A DNA stretch of 64,000 bases from Synechococcus sp. J7-Johnson. GTDB taxonomy: Bacteria > Cyanobacteriota > Cyanobacteriia > PCC-6307 > Cyanobiaceae. Numbering within the stretch: position 1 is the first letter of the stretch; each line of letters opens with the position of its first letter. Where the stretch lies: the NCBI RefSeq assembly GCF_024345795.1, contig NZ_JAGQBU010000011.1, positions 1 to 64,000 of the forward strand, given 5' to 3'. The notes under the pieces are model-generated. The model was not told the origin of the DNA. It saw only the letters and a list, made by a program, of their open reading frames with translations, and ran no database searches. A program made the translations under genes and the position numbers. Of the stretch, positions 1-8,689 are shown piece by piece.

Positions 1-1
1 T

Positions 2-757
2 GATGCCATCACTGCTGCCGGATCCCTGAATTCAGCAGCAAGAGCAGCACTGCTTCTTTGCCCGCTCAGCGATGAGCGATCAGGCGTGCATTCGCGCGGC
101 GGCGCATCCCGACCCCTGAATGGTTACAGCATGTACGACAAGTACATGCCCGAACTCTCCGAGCAGCAGCCTGGCAGCGGCAAGCACGGCTACGACGATT
201 CCTTCTTCGAAGCCATCGAACGATTGGCCGAGATGCCCTACGGCAGCCTGGGCTGGGCCTTCATCCAGCTCTATGAACGCAACGGCATGACCGTGCCGAG
301 CCGCAACACGCCGAATCCCGGGTACTACGTCTGCCATGACATGAATCATGTGATCACCGGCTATGAACCCACAGGCCCCGGGGAAATCGCCCTGGGTGCG
401 TTCAAGCTGGCGCTGAACAACAGCGATGCCAACTGGATGGCCTCTCTCACGAATTTCCTGATCCATGAGGTGGGTCTGTTCAAGCACGGCACCGATTTGC
501 AGTTCATCCCCTACGGCGGCGGTGGAGAGCCGTATCACGGCGTAGACGGCCGCCGCGGCGCTCTCGACCTTCCCGGCTCGGCGGAACTCTTTGCGGAGTC
601 TCTTGTGCGGGGAGCGGCCTGCCGGGGAGACTTCAGCCAGCTGGATCATCTGGCCATCGCCGCGGAACCACTGCTGGAGATCCGCCGCCGGTTTCACGTT
701 CTGCCGATGCGGAAACCCATGATCGATCAGCCCGATTTCTGGCCTATTCACGACTAA
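2..757 (+). CDS. Coq4-family protein, 5' end outside the window
   Basis: Coq4 proteins are helical proteins first known from coenzyme Q biosynthesis. The diagnostic metal-binding pattern HDxxH-x11-E is present: counting from the GTG at 86, the residues are H84, D85, H88 and E100, inside CHDMNHVITGYEPTGPGE. The frame is open to the first base of the window, and the GTG at 86 has no clear ribosome-binding site, so the gene probably begins further left. Cyanobacteria make plastoquinone rather than ubiquinone, so the function here is not the textbook one. Stand-alone Coq4-like proteins are known in cyanobacteria, without a proven role as far as I know. The family call is firm; the start is not. 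Confidence 0.8.
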   Translation, partial: DAITAAGSLNSAARAALLLCPLSDERSGVHSRGGASRPLNGYSMYDKYMPELSEQQPGSGKHGYDDSFFEAIERLAEMPYGSLGWAFIQLYERNGMTVPSRNTPNPGYYVCHDMNHVITGYEPTGPGEIALGAFKLALNNSDANWMASLTNFLIHEVGLFKHGTDLQFIPYGGGGEPYHGVDGRRGALDLPGSAELFAESLVRGAACRGDFSQLDHLAIAAEPLLEIRRRFHVLPMRKPMIDQPDFWPIHD

Positions 758-759
758 GC

Positions 760-882
760 AGATCTTCAGAAGACGATGCTCTCAGCCGAAATCAGCTGGA
801 TCAGATCGTGGCCGCCCACCGCTATGTCGACAGCGGCCGCAAAAAAGGCAATGTGGTGATCACCCTGGATCCTCAGTGCTGA
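760..882 (+). pseudogene. C-terminal remnant of an MDR-family quinone oxidoreductase
   Basis: The frame ending at the TGA at 880-882 reads ...NQLDQIVAAHRYVDSGRKKG followed by NVVITL, the usual last segment of zinc-type or quinone-reductase-type medium-chain dehydrogenases (AHRYV..G.K.GNVV). The Rossmann domain and N-terminal catalytic domain are absent. The sequence upstream is occupied by the Coq4-like gene in another frame, and no plausible start exists. It is best read as the leftover of a deleted oxidoreductase gene. Its stop lies 23 bases inside the 3' end of the convergent aldose epimerase gene. Confidence 0.65.
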
Positions 883-1741
883 CTTCCGCGCCCTCGAGCA
901 GCTGATACCGACAGGCCAGCCGGCAGGTATGACCGGGGGCAACCTCCAGCCGCCGCTCCCCACTCACCAGCGCGCCCCGTGGAGCCGTCCAGGGCTCAAG
1001 GCAGACCATCGAGCGGGGGGGATCGCTCCAGACCACGGCCAGATCGAAGGGGGCTTCGGCCTGGAGCTCCAGGGCCACACCAGCCTGGCGGTCCAGCAAA
1101 CGCACTGGACCAGCGGGCTGGGCCAGCAGATCCACACCCTGCTCCAGCCGCTCCAGCAGCGGGGCGGTGGCGGCAGGAACCATGGTGCTGTGGTCGAAGC
1201 AGCTCTCCGGCAGCCCCTCCAGCGACGCCATCGCCAGCGAGGTGACGGCGAAATACGGGTGCAGCCCGAAGGCGAACGGCAGCGGATCCACACCAGGATT
1301 GTGCAGCTCCACCGCGATCGCCAGAGCCCCTGGCTCGAGGCGCAGCTCCAGCTGCAGCCGGAAGGGGAAGGGGAACATGGCCTGGCTGGCGGAACTGTCA
1401 GAGAGAGTCAGGCGCACGCCCTCACCTCCTGGCAGCTCCTCCAGATCCCAGGGCAGATCGCGGGCAAATCCATGCTGCTTGAGCGTGAAGGTCCCCTGCG
1501 GCAGCGGCAGCTGATCAGCGGGGAGATTGCCGCAGATCGGAAACAGCACCGGCATGCCGCCGCGCACCGAGAGGGCCGGATCGGCGAAGCGGGCCTCGTC
1601 GAGATACAGCAGCTCACGGCCGTTGCAGCGCCAGCCGCTGAGCAGCCCGCCTCGCTCCGGCACCAAACGCAGCAGATCACCGCCGGCGGCGGCGCTGAAC
1701 TCCCAGTGGGGGTAGGGCGTGGTGCGGTGGCTCAGGGACAT
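860..1741 (-). CDS. Aldose 1-epimerase / hexose mutarotase family protein
   Basis: The 293-residue protein has the galactose-mutarotase fold signature. GGMPVLFPICG lies at 61-71, an HGFARDLPW strand carries H90, FGLHPYF carries H161, and CLEPWTAP carries E249. These match the two histidines and the glutamate used for ring opening in aldose and hexose-6-phosphate epimerases. It is cytoplasmic, with no signal peptide. The exact sugar (free galactose/glucose or glucose-6-phosphate) cannot be told from sequence. The ATG at 1741 is the only sensible start. The gene ends inside the oxidoreductase remnant and follows the hydrolase gene after a 6-base gap, so the two may be co-transcribed. Confidence 0.9.
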   Translation of the reverse strand: MSLSHRTTPYPHWEFSAAAGGDLLRLVPERGGLLSGWRCNGRELLYLDEARFADPALSVRGGMPVLFPICGNLPADQLPLPQGTFTLKQHGFARDLPWDLEELPGGEGVRLTLSDSSASQAMFPFPFRLQLELRLEPGALAIAVELHNPGVDPLPFAFGLHPYFAVTSLAMASLEGLPESCFDHSTMVPAATAPLLERLEQGVDLLAQPAGPVRLLDRQAGVALELQAEAPFDLAVVWSDPPRSMVCLEPWTAPRGALVSGERRLEVAPGHTCRLACRYQLLEGAEVSTEDPG

Positions 1742-1747
1742 GGGACC

Positions 1748-2698
1748 TCAGGCAGCGGGCAGGCTCGCGAGCCAGTCCAGCAGGGCGGCATTCACCTGCT
1801 CAGGCACTTCATCGTGGGGGCAGTGTCCGGCGTCGAGCACCACCTCCTTGGTGCCCGCCGGAGCGTGGCGCTGGAAGGCGGCACGGCGGCCGGCGGCGTT
1901 AATCCAGGGGTCGCGGATCCCCCAGAGCAGCAGCAGGGGTGCCTGAAGCTCGGCAAAGAGTTCATCGAGCGGCTGGCCACGAGGAATGTCGAAGACGGTG
2001 CGGAACACCCCGAAGGCCCCAGGATCCAGCGACGGCCGCCGGATCGCCTCCACCAGCTCGTCGTCCACGTTGCTGCGGTCGATATAGACCTGATTGAGCG
2101 TGCGCCGGATCACGGCCGGGCGGCGCATGTTCTCGAACAGCAGACGCTGTAGCAGCGGGCTGCGCAACAGGGCGCCACCGATCGTGCGCTTCGTGATCGC
2201 GCCCCAGCCCTTCGGTTCGGCCTGCTCGTCACTGAAGGGGCCAGCGGCATTGATCAGCACCACCCCGGCCGCCTCGCTCCCCAGGGCCGCCCCCGCCGCC
2301 AGGGCGGCAAAGCCCCCGAGAGAATTGCCCACCAGCACCGTGGGCCTACCGATCCGCTCGCGCACGTAAGCCACCAGCTGATCCCGCCAGAGCGCTCCGC
2401 CATAGGAAAGACCCGAGGGTTTGGCACTGCGGCCGAAGCCCAGCAGATCGAGGGCGTGAATCTCATGCCGTTCGCTCAGCACCGGGATGTTGAAGCGCCA
2501 GTGGTCGGTAGAAGCGCCGAAGCCGTGAACCAGCAGCAGCGCCGGACCCTGGGGCTGCTGCGGTCGGCTGGCCAGGGCATGGACCCCGTGACCGTCATGG
2601 GTCCAGGGCTCGGGGCGGATGCCGATCAACGCAGGCTTGGCTTGGTCGTCGATGCTAGGGATCAATTCGGTGGGTTCGCTCCGTGCTCGACTGGTCAA
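1748..2698 (-). CDS. Alpha/beta hydrolase
   Basis: This 316-residue protein has a complete alpha/beta-hydrolase triad. The nucleophile elbow GNSLGG carries S126, the acid is D263 in WGIRDPWI, and H292 lies in GHCPHDE. The HGFG oxyanion segment is at 59-62. The overall layout resembles the haloalkane-dehalogenase/epoxide-hydrolase-like enzymes common in cyanobacteria; the substrate is unknown. The start is uncertain. The longest frame begins with TTG at 2698 and overlaps the 5' end of the divergent small membrane protein by 16 bases; a TTG at 2665 is an alternative that removes the overlap. The gene is probably transcribed with the epimerase downstream. Confidence 0.88.
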   Translation of the reverse strand: MTSRARSEPTELIPSIDDQAKPALIGIRPEPWTHDGHGVHALASRPQQPQGPALLLVHGFGASTDHWRFNIPVLSERHEIHALDLLGFGRSAKPSGLSYGGALWRDQLVAYVRERIGRPTVLVGNSLGGFAALAAGAALGSEAAGVVLINAAGPFSDEQAEPKGWGAITKRTIGGALLRSPLLQRLLFENMRRPAVIRRTLNQVYIDRSNVDDELVEAIRRPSLDPGAFGVFRTVFDIPRGQPLDELFAELQAPLLLLWGIRDPWINAAGRRAAFQRHAPAGTKEVVLDAGHCPHDEVPEQVNAALLDWLASLPAA

Positions 2699-2979
2699 GC
2701 CTGCTGCCGGGAACGGCCCTGTGGGCCCTGGCTTTGTATCTGCCCCTTTCTGTGCCGCTGGCCCGTCTGGATGAGGCCCTGGCTGAAGGACCGCTCCCTG
2801 AAGGCCTGCGCGTGATCGTGCTGCTGTTGAGCAACGTGTTGCTGGCGTTCGCCGTTGGGGGGATCACCCAGCTGGCGCTGGGCTGGGCCCTTAGCCCAAG
2901 CTGGGCGGCCAGCCTCGGGCTGATGGCGGTGCTCGCCGGCGCGTTCTGGACGATCGCCTCCCGGCGTGACGAGAGCTGA
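2683..2979 (+). CDS. Small conserved-looking membrane protein
   Basis: A 98-residue protein with three hydrophobic segments: roughly 9-27 (ALWALALYLPLSVPLA), 43-68 and 72-92, ending in a charged RRDES tail. Hydrophobicity is evenly spread as in real membrane proteins, unlike the shadow frames nearby. The start is GTG at 2683. It is divergent from the hydrolase and convergent with the antiporter, whose stop lies only 3 bases beyond. I do not recognise a family. A supporting role for the antiporter is possible but rests only on position. Confidence 0.65.
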   Translation: MLDWSSLLPGTALWALALYLPLSVPLARLDEALAEGPLPEGLRVIVLLLSNVLLAFAVGGITQLALGWALSPSWAASLGLMAVLAGAFWTIASRRDES

Positions 2980-2982
2980 GCC

Positions 2983-4320
2983 TCAGGCAGGTTGTTCAGC
3001 CAGCTTCTCCTCGCGGCTGAGCACCACCCGCAGCAGGATCGGCGAGAGGAAGGTGGTGCCGATCACCATCAACAGGATCGCCGCCTCCAGGGCAGGGGTC
3101 AGCAGACCGGCCTGAGTGCCAAGACCAAGGAAAATCAGGCCCACTTCACCGCGGGGCATCATCCCCAGGCCCACCACCAGGCGGTTGGTCTTCTCCTTGC
3201 TGAAGTAAGTCCAGCCGGAGGCCACCTTGCCGATGATCGCCACCACCAGCAGGAAGGCGGCCATCACCAGGCCGGGGCGGTTGGCCGGATCCATCGGGTT
3301 GAGCACAGACAGATCCATGCTGGTGCCGATCAGCACGAAGAAGATGGTGGCAAACAGTGATACCAGGGGCTTCACCGTTTCCTGAATGGCGTGGGTATTG
3401 CGTGATCCACTCAGGATCAGGCCTGCGGCAAAGGCGCCGAGAGCCGCCTCCAGGCCGATGGCCTGGGCCGCGAAACAGCAGAGACAGAGCACCACGAAGG
3501 AGGCCACTACCACCTCACCAGGAGCCTTGAGCCGATCCAGCAGCCAGTCGAAGGCAGGGGCTGCAGTGCGGCTCAGGAAAAGGGAAACACCAACAAACAT
3601 GGCTGCGGCAACGAGCAGCTTCACGATCGGGCCGATCTCGAAGGCTCCTCCACCAGCCACGGCCACCACCACGGCCAGGATGACGATGCCAAGGATGTCA
3701 TCGAGAACAGCGGCGCCGATCACCGTCTGACCTTCGCGGGTCTTGAGATATTTGAGTTCGCCGAAGACGCTGGCGGTGATGCCGATGCTGGTGGCGGTCA
3801 TGGCCGCACCGGCGAAGATCGCTGGAATCAGCGGCACATGGAAGAAATACAGCAGACCTAAGGTGCCCATCGCAAAGGGCAGGACCACGCCCGTGCAGGC
3901 CACCGTGGTGGCCTGGGCTCCCACCGCCACCAGCTCGTCGAGCTCACTCTCGAGGCCCGTGAGGAACAGCAGGGCGAAAAGGCCGAGGGTGGCCACCGCC
4001 TGCAGGTTGGGGAAGGTTTCGATATAGATCGACTCGACCGCATCGGGCGACATCGACGAGAGGGAAGCCACCGCGGAAGTGAACCAGTTGCTCAGCTCAG
4101 CTCCGGTTTCAGGAGGGAGAATCAGGTGCAGGCCCGAGAGGCCGATCAGCACCCCCGCCACCAGCTCACCAAGGATGGTGGGGAGCTGGAGCCGGACCAT
4201 GATCTCGGCCAGGGTGCGCGCGGCCAGGAAAATCAGCAGAAAACGGCCGACCCCGATCAGGGTTTCGGCCACCTCCATATTGTGATTGCCGATTTCGAGC
4301 AGGAGAGTCGGAAAAGTCAT
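2983..4320 (-). CDS. Cation:proton antiporter, CPA2 family
   Basis: The 445-residue integral membrane protein has about 12 hydrophobic segments and the conserved CPA2 stretches. These are LPTILGELVAGVLIGLSGL near residue 46-64, an FLTGLESELDEL helix, and an AAVLDDILGIVILAVV helix with the paired acidic residues of the ion-binding site. It resembles the NapA/KefB-like Na+(K+)/H+ exchangers that cyanobacteria use for pH and salt homeostasis in the plasma or thylakoid membrane. There is no C-terminal TrkA-N domain. The ATG at 4320 gives a normal family N-terminus. The transported ion is not predictable from sequence alone. Confidence 0.9.
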   Translation of the reverse strand: MTFPTLLLEIGNHNMEVAETLIGVGRFLLIFLAARTLAEIMVRLQLPTILGELVAGVLIGLSGLHLILPPETGAELSNWFTSAVASLSSMSPDAVESIYIETFPNLQAVATLGLFALLFLTGLESELDELVAVGAQATTVACTGVVLPFAMGTLGLLYFFHVPLIPAIFAGAAMTATSIGITASVFGELKYLKTREGQTVIGAAVLDDILGIVILAVVVAVAGGGAFEIGPIVKLLVAAAMFVGVSLFLSRTAAPAFDWLLDRLKAPGEVVVASFVVLCLCCFAAQAIGLEAALGAFAAGLILSGSRNTHAIQETVKPLVSLFATIFFVLIGTSMDLSVLNPMDPANRPGLVMAAFLLVVAIIGKVASGWTYFSKEKTNRLVVGLGMMPRGEVGLIFLGLGTQAGLLTPALEAAILLMVIGTTFLSPILLRVVLSREEKLAEQPA

Positions 4321-4440
4321 GCAGACCGGTGTGGCGGCACGTGGATGAAGTTGGGGGCGACGTTAGACGGGATCTGCCGCAGGGATTGGCTTCTGTCCAG
4401 AATGAACTCTGGCCACCATCAGTGAATCCACACCGATCGA

Positions 4441-4454
4441 AGACTGACCAGTCT
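4441..4454. promoter_or_regulatory. Perfect palindrome upstream of glycogen phosphorylase 1
   Basis: AGACTGACCAGTCT is a 6-2-6 perfect inverted repeat 143 bases before the glgP start. It lies in a 276-base gap (4321-4596) that otherwise shows no gene. It could be a binding site for a dimeric regulator or a small hairpin; there is no second copy to support either reading. Confidence 0.25.
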
Positions 4455-4596
4455 CATGCCGAACTGCCTGGTGGGCATCCAGAGCGTCCGCATCGGGGCT
4501 GAGCCAGAGTGGTCTCGCGCACGGATCGGACCGGCATCGCGTTTCACAGCCGACCGTTGTTCAGCTTCGCCGCTCCACCCCCTTCGCCCCACCTCC

Positions 4597-7119
4597 ATGA
4601 CCGACGCTCCGCCCAGCCAGCTGAGGCTGCCCACCCCGGGCTGCTTCGCCGACCCAGATCGCAGCGGCCTCACGGCCGATGGTGTCTTCGACGGAATGAC
4701 CGAGCATCTCTTCTACACGCTCGGACAGCTCGCCCCCACCGCCAGCCACCACGACCTCTACGTGGCCCTGAGCTACGCGGTGCGCGACCGGCTTATGACC
4801 CGCTATCTGGCTGGGATCGAGGCGATCTCGGCCACGCCCACACGCGTGGTGGCCTACCTATCCGCCGAATTCCTGATCGGCCCCCAGCTGGGCAACAACC
4901 TGCTGATGCTCGGCATCCAGGACGAAGCCGCCGAGGCCCTGCGCCGTTTCGGAATTGACTCGCTCGAGGAGATCCTCGAGGTGGAGGAGGAACCGGGCCT
5001 GGGGAATGGGGGGCTCGGCCGCCTGGCCGCCTGCTACCTCGAGTCCCTGTCCAGCCTGGAGATTCCCGCCACCGGCTATGGCATTCGCTACGAGTTCGGG
5101 ATCTTCGACCAGCTGATCCGCGATGGCTGGCAGGTTGAGATCACCGACAAATGGCTCAAGAGTGGGTGGCCCTGGGAACTGCCCCGCCCCGACCAGGCCT
5201 GCTTCGTCGGCTTCGGCGGCCGCACCGAGAACTACCGCGACACCCAGGGGGATTACCGGGTGCGCTGGATTCCCTCCGAGCACGCCATCGGTGTCCCCCA
5301 CGACGTGCCCGTGCTGGGCTACAGGGTGAACACCTGTAACCGCCTGCGGCTGTGGTCAGCGGAGGCCTCAGAGAGCTTCGATTTCTACGCCTTCAACATC
5401 GGGGACTACTACGGCGCAGTTGAGGAGAAGGTGGGCTCCGAGACCCTCTCCAAAGTGCTCTATCCCAACGACGGCACCGATGAAGGCCGGCGCCTGCGCC
5501 TCAAGCAGCAGCACTTCTTCGTGAGCTGCTCTCTCCAGGACATGCTGCGCAGCCTGGAGCTGCGTGACCTGCCGATCACCGAGTTCCCGGAGCACTGGTC
5601 GGTGCAGCTCAACGACACCCACCCTGCGATCGCGGTGGCCGAGCTGATGCGGTTGCTGATCGATCACAAACAGCTGAGCTGGGATGCCGCCTGGGACATC
5701 ACCACCCGCTCGTTGGCCTACACCAACCACACACTCTTGCCTGAAGCCCTGGAGAAATGGGGCCTGGATCTCTTCGGCTCACTGCTGCCGCGACACCTGG
5801 AGCTGATCTTCGAGATCAACCGACGCTTCCTGCACACGGTGCGGCTGAAGCATCCAGGCAACGAGACGATGCTGCAGCGGGTATCGATCATCGATGAGAA
5901 CGACGGCAAGGCGGTGCGCATGGCCCACCTGGCCACCGTGGCCTCCCACCACGTCAACGGTGTGGCGGCCCTGCACAGCGAACTGGTGCGCACCCAGCTC
6001 TTCCCTGAATTCGCCTCCCTCTGGCCCGAGAAGTTCACCAATGTCACCAACGGCGTCACGCCCCGGCGCTGGATCGCCCTCGCCAACCCGCTGCTGCGGG
6101 AACTGCTCAATGAGGTGATCGGCCAGGACTGGGTGCGCAACCTCGACGACCTGCGCCAGCTGGAGGCTTTCCAGAACGACGCTGGCTTCCTGGAGCGCTG
6201 GGGCCAGACCAAGCTGGCGGTGAAACGTCATCTGGCCCAGTACATCCACCGCCAGAGCGGACTGCTGGTAGATCCTTCCTCGCTCTTCGATGTGCAGGTG
6301 AAGCGGATCCACGAATACAAGCGCCAGCACCTGAATGCCCTGCAGGTGATCGCCCAGTACCTGCGCATCAAGAACGGCCTCGGAGACAACTTCGCCCCGC
6401 GCACCGTGATCTTCGGAGGCAAGGCGGCACCTGGCTACTACATGGCCAAGCTGATCATCCGCTTCCTCAACGGCATTGCCGAAACGGTCAACGCCGACCC
6501 TGACATGGACGGCCGCCTGCGGGTGGTGTTCCTGCCTGACTACAACGTCAGCCTGGGGCAACGGGTGTATCCGGCCTCGGACCTCTCCGAGCAGATCTCC
6601 ACCGCTGGGCTGGAAGCCTCCGGCACCGGCAACATGAAATTCGCCATGAACGGGGCGCTCACGATCGGCACTCTCGATGGCGCCAACGTGGAGATCCGCG
6701 AGCAGGTGGGAGCCGAGAACTTTTTCCTGTTCGGCCACACCACCGACGGCATTGAGGCCCTGCGCGCAGGTGGATACCGCCCCTGGGAGCTGATCGCCAG
6801 CATCCCGGAACTGCCGGAGGCGCTGCGGCTGGTGGAGAAGGGTCACTTCAGCAATGGCGACACGGAGCTGTTCAAGCCCCTGCTGCAGAACCTCACCAGC
6901 CGTGATCCCTACTACCTGATGGCCGACTTCAGCGACTACATGCGCGCCCAGGACGCGGTCAGTCAGACCTGGGGTGATCGCACCACCTGGAACCGGATGT
7001 CACTGCTGAACACGGCGCGCACGGGCTTCTTCAGCAGCGACCGCTCAATCCGCGAGTACGCCAAGCGGATCTGGCAGGCAGAGCCATTCCCGGTGACGAT
7101 CAGCTGCGAGATCGACTGA
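4597..7119 (+). CDS. glgP: Glycogen/starch/alpha-glucan phosphorylase (copy 1)
   Basis: Releases glucose-1-phosphate from glycogen using pyridoxal phosphate. The ATG at 4597 gives MTDAPPSQLRLPTPG and 840 residues, the usual family length; an upstream in-frame start at 4456 adds 47 residues unlike the family. The PLP lysine is K681 in GTGNMKFAMNG. Other hallmarks are GLGNGGLGRLAAC, NDTHPAIAVAELMR, NVTNGVTPRRW and VQVKRIHEYKRQ. It is clearly diverged from the two tandem copies at 17091-22161: NGALTIGTLDGANVEIRE against NGAVTIGTLDGANIEIRD, and a different N-terminus. It stands alone on the plus strand. Confidence 0.95.
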   Translation: MTDAPPSQLRLPTPGCFADPDRSGLTADGVFDGMTEHLFYTLGQLAPTASHHDLYVALSYAVRDRLMTRYLAGIEAISATPTRVVAYLSAEFLIGPQLGNNLLMLGIQDEAAEALRRFGIDSLEEILEVEEEPGLGNGGLGRLAACYLESLSSLEIPATGYGIRYEFGIFDQLIRDGWQVEITDKWLKSGWPWELPRPDQACFVGFGGRTENYRDTQGDYRVRWIPSEHAIGVPHDVPVLGYRVNTCNRLRLWSAEASESFDFYAFNIGDYYGAVEEKVGSETLSKVLYPNDGTDEGRRLRLKQQHFFVSCSLQDMLRSLELRDLPITEFPEHWSVQLNDTHPAIAVAELMRLLIDHKQLSWDAAWDITTRSLAYTNHTLLPEALEKWGLDLFGSLLPRHLELIFEINRRFLHTVRLKHPGNETMLQRVSIIDENDGKAVRMAHLATVASHHVNGVAALHSELVRTQLFPEFASLWPEKFTNVTNGVTPRRWIALANPLLRELLNEVIGQDWVRNLDDLRQLEAFQNDAGFLERWGQTKLAVKRHLAQYIHRQSGLLVDPSSLFDVQVKRIHEYKRQHLNALQVIAQYLRIKNGLGDNFAPRTVIFGGKAAPGYYMAKLIIRFLNGIAETVNADPDMDGRLRVVFLPDYNVSLGQRVYPASDLSEQISTAGLEASGTGNMKFAMNGALTIGTLDGANVEIREQVGAENFFLFGHTTDGIEALRAGGYRPWELIASIPELPEALRLVEKGHFSNGDTELFKPLLQNLTSRDPYYLMADFSDYMRAQDAVSQTWGDRTTWNRMSLLNTARTGFFSSDRSIREYAKRIWQAEPFPVTISCEID

Positions 7120-7125
7120 GGAAAC

Positions 7126-7623
7126 TCAGGGCCGGTGGTCCGGCAGATCGGGGGTCTGGTGCAGCAGGCGGTTCAGCCGCAGGCGATCGGCATTGAGGGG
7201 GTCGGGGGCCAGTTCCCCGGCCAGCTCCCGGAACTTCTGCTCCACGTCCTCAGGGACACGCACATCAAAGATGCGTTCCATCAGCGCTTCGATCGAGAAC
7301 AGGTGGGCATTGATGTTCTCCAGATCGGAAATCGCCTGCTGCAGGCTCTCCTCCTCGGGGGAGGCGCTGGCATCTGCGGGGGCTGAGGCCGCGAGCTGAG
7401 GCGTGGACTGCTCTGCCTCGCCATCGCCATGGGTTTTCTGCAGCTCTTCCAGCACCCGGCCTGCCAGGGTGCGAAACGACTGCAGCGCAGCCCAGTTGAG
7501 TTCCTGCTGCTGCCGCAGAGTGGGATTCTCCCGGATCAATCGGTCATGTTCCCGATAAAACCGCTGACAGTCAGGGCATTGGCAGGGCTCTTCGGGCACC
7601 GCGCTCCCTTGGTTCCTTGACAC
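7126..7623 (-). CDS. Conserved hypothetical protein with N-terminal CxxC pair
   Basis: The 165-residue acidic protein starts with CQCPDC at 14-19, a possible metal or redox motif. A helical, glutamine-rich segment follows, then a low-complexity Ala/Ser/Glu linker and a second helical region (SLQQAISDLENINAHLFSIEALMERIFDV). A TGA lies immediately upstream in frame, so the GTG at 7623 is the first usable start. I do not recognise it. The pattern, with short structured blocks at both ends and a disordered middle, is typical of small conserved proteins of unsequenced function in picocyanobacteria. It converges on glgP with a 6-base gap. Confidence 0.7.
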   Translation of the reverse strand: MSRNQGSAVPEEPCQCPDCQRFYREHDRLIRENPTLRQQQELNWAALQSFRTLAGRVLEELQKTHGDGEAEQSTPQLAASAPADASASPEEESLQQAISDLENINAHLFSIEALMERIFDVRVPEDVEQKFRELAGELAPDPLNADRLRLNRLLHQTPDLPDHRP

Positions 7624-7672
7624 CCATCATGGCATTGGATGTCCGGGGCTGCCGCTGGGAGCTCCAGCAGCC

Positions 7673-8029
7673 TCAGACCAGGCGATCGAAGGGGCCCAGC
7701 AGGTCCAGCTGATCGTCATCCCCGTCTGCGTCGTCGCTGTCGCCGCCGTCCTCCTGGAGGCAGGGCAGGGGAATTTCGATCGAACTCACCAGCTGGATCA
7801 CATCGCGCAGGCGCATCGAATCGGCAAACCAGCCCATCGCCTGCTCCATGTCGCCCCGTTGCTCCGCCTCGACCGACTGTTCCTGATGCACCTCGGCCAG
7901 CAGGGCCAGCCAGCAGAGGCAGCGGGCCTGAACGACGGAGAGGTCGAGTTCATCAGGCTGGCTGCGGGCGATCCGCTCACCCTCCTGCTGAACCAGCAAG
8001 CGCAGACGCAGATCGTGAAGCTCGTTCAT
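7673..8029 (-). CDS. Conserved hypothetical protein with acidic tail
   Basis: A 118-residue protein with an ATG start at 8029 (MNELHDLRLRLL). The first 90 residues look helical, including a CLCWLALLAEVH segment. The C-terminal part is very acidic (DGGDSDDADGDDDQ) before a hydrophobic tail, LLGPFDRLV. It lies on the same strand as the preceding hypothetical gene with a 49-base gap, so the two may be co-transcribed. No catalytic motif is visible and no function can be assigned. Confidence 0.65.
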   Translation of the reverse strand: MNELHDLRLRLLVQQEGERIARSQPDELDLSVVQARCLCWLALLAEVHQEQSVEAEQRGDMEQAMGWFADSMRLRDVIQLVSSIEIPLPCLQEDGGDSDDADGDDDQLDLLGPFDRLV

Positions 8030-8114
8030 GCAGGGATCACGGCCAGCTCAACGCTAGCCAGGGAGCCCTGATTGGGAAGGCCACCACCGGTAGCGTTCCC
8101 TACCAAGTGGGTAC

Positions 8115-8187
<73 letters not shown>

Positions 8188-8247
8188 AGGCTATGCATTA
8201 TCGGCATGGGCCGTTCCCTGAGGCCAGACCCCCCTCTGCCTAAAGTC

Positions 8248-8666
8248 GGGAGTGAAAGCAGGCGAGGTGGTCGCGATCGAAGGGGGGGAGATCAGTTTCG
8301 GCTGGTGACTCCGGCTTCGGTTGAGGAAAGTCCGGGCTCCCCAATGGCCAGGCTTGCTGGGTAACGCCCAGTGCGGGTGACCGTGAGGAGAGTGCCACAG
8401 AAACACACCGCCGATGGCAGGGGGCTCGCTCCCTGATCAGGTAAGGGTGCAAGGGTGCGGTAAGAGCGCACCAGCAGCATCGAGAGGTGCTGGCTCGGTA
8501 AACCCCGGCTGGGAGCAAGGCCCAGGGACAACGGTTGGCCATGACACCCGTCCCGACACAAGTGCGCCGCTCGAGGCCGTCGGTAACGGCGGTCCCAGAC
8601 AGATGCCCACCCTGGTCCGCTGCGGCGGGCCGGAACAGAACCCGGCTTATGTCCTGCTTTCACCCT
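8248..8666 (+). ncRNA. rnpB: RNase P RNA
   Basis: The catalytic RNA of RNase P, which matures tRNA 5' ends. The universally conserved core GAGGAAAGTCCGGGCTCC starts near 8322, with the downstream AGAGTGCCACAGAAACA element near 8389. The closing 3' element GAACAGAACCCGGCTTATG lies near 8633. Helix P1 is formed by GTGAAAGCAGG at 8252-8262 pairing perfectly with CCTGCTTTCAC at 8653-8663, which fixes both ends to within a few bases. A reading frame that runs through this RNA into rnc is not coding here. Confidence 0.95.
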
Positions 8667-8689
8667 TTCAAGCCTCCGCAGGGAGGCCA

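Noticed and set aside
8414-8689. In-frame extension of rnc upstream through the RNase P RNA
   Set aside because: The RNase P core motifs and the perfect P1 helix show this is rnpB; rnc has a good ATG with a ribosome-binding site at 8690.
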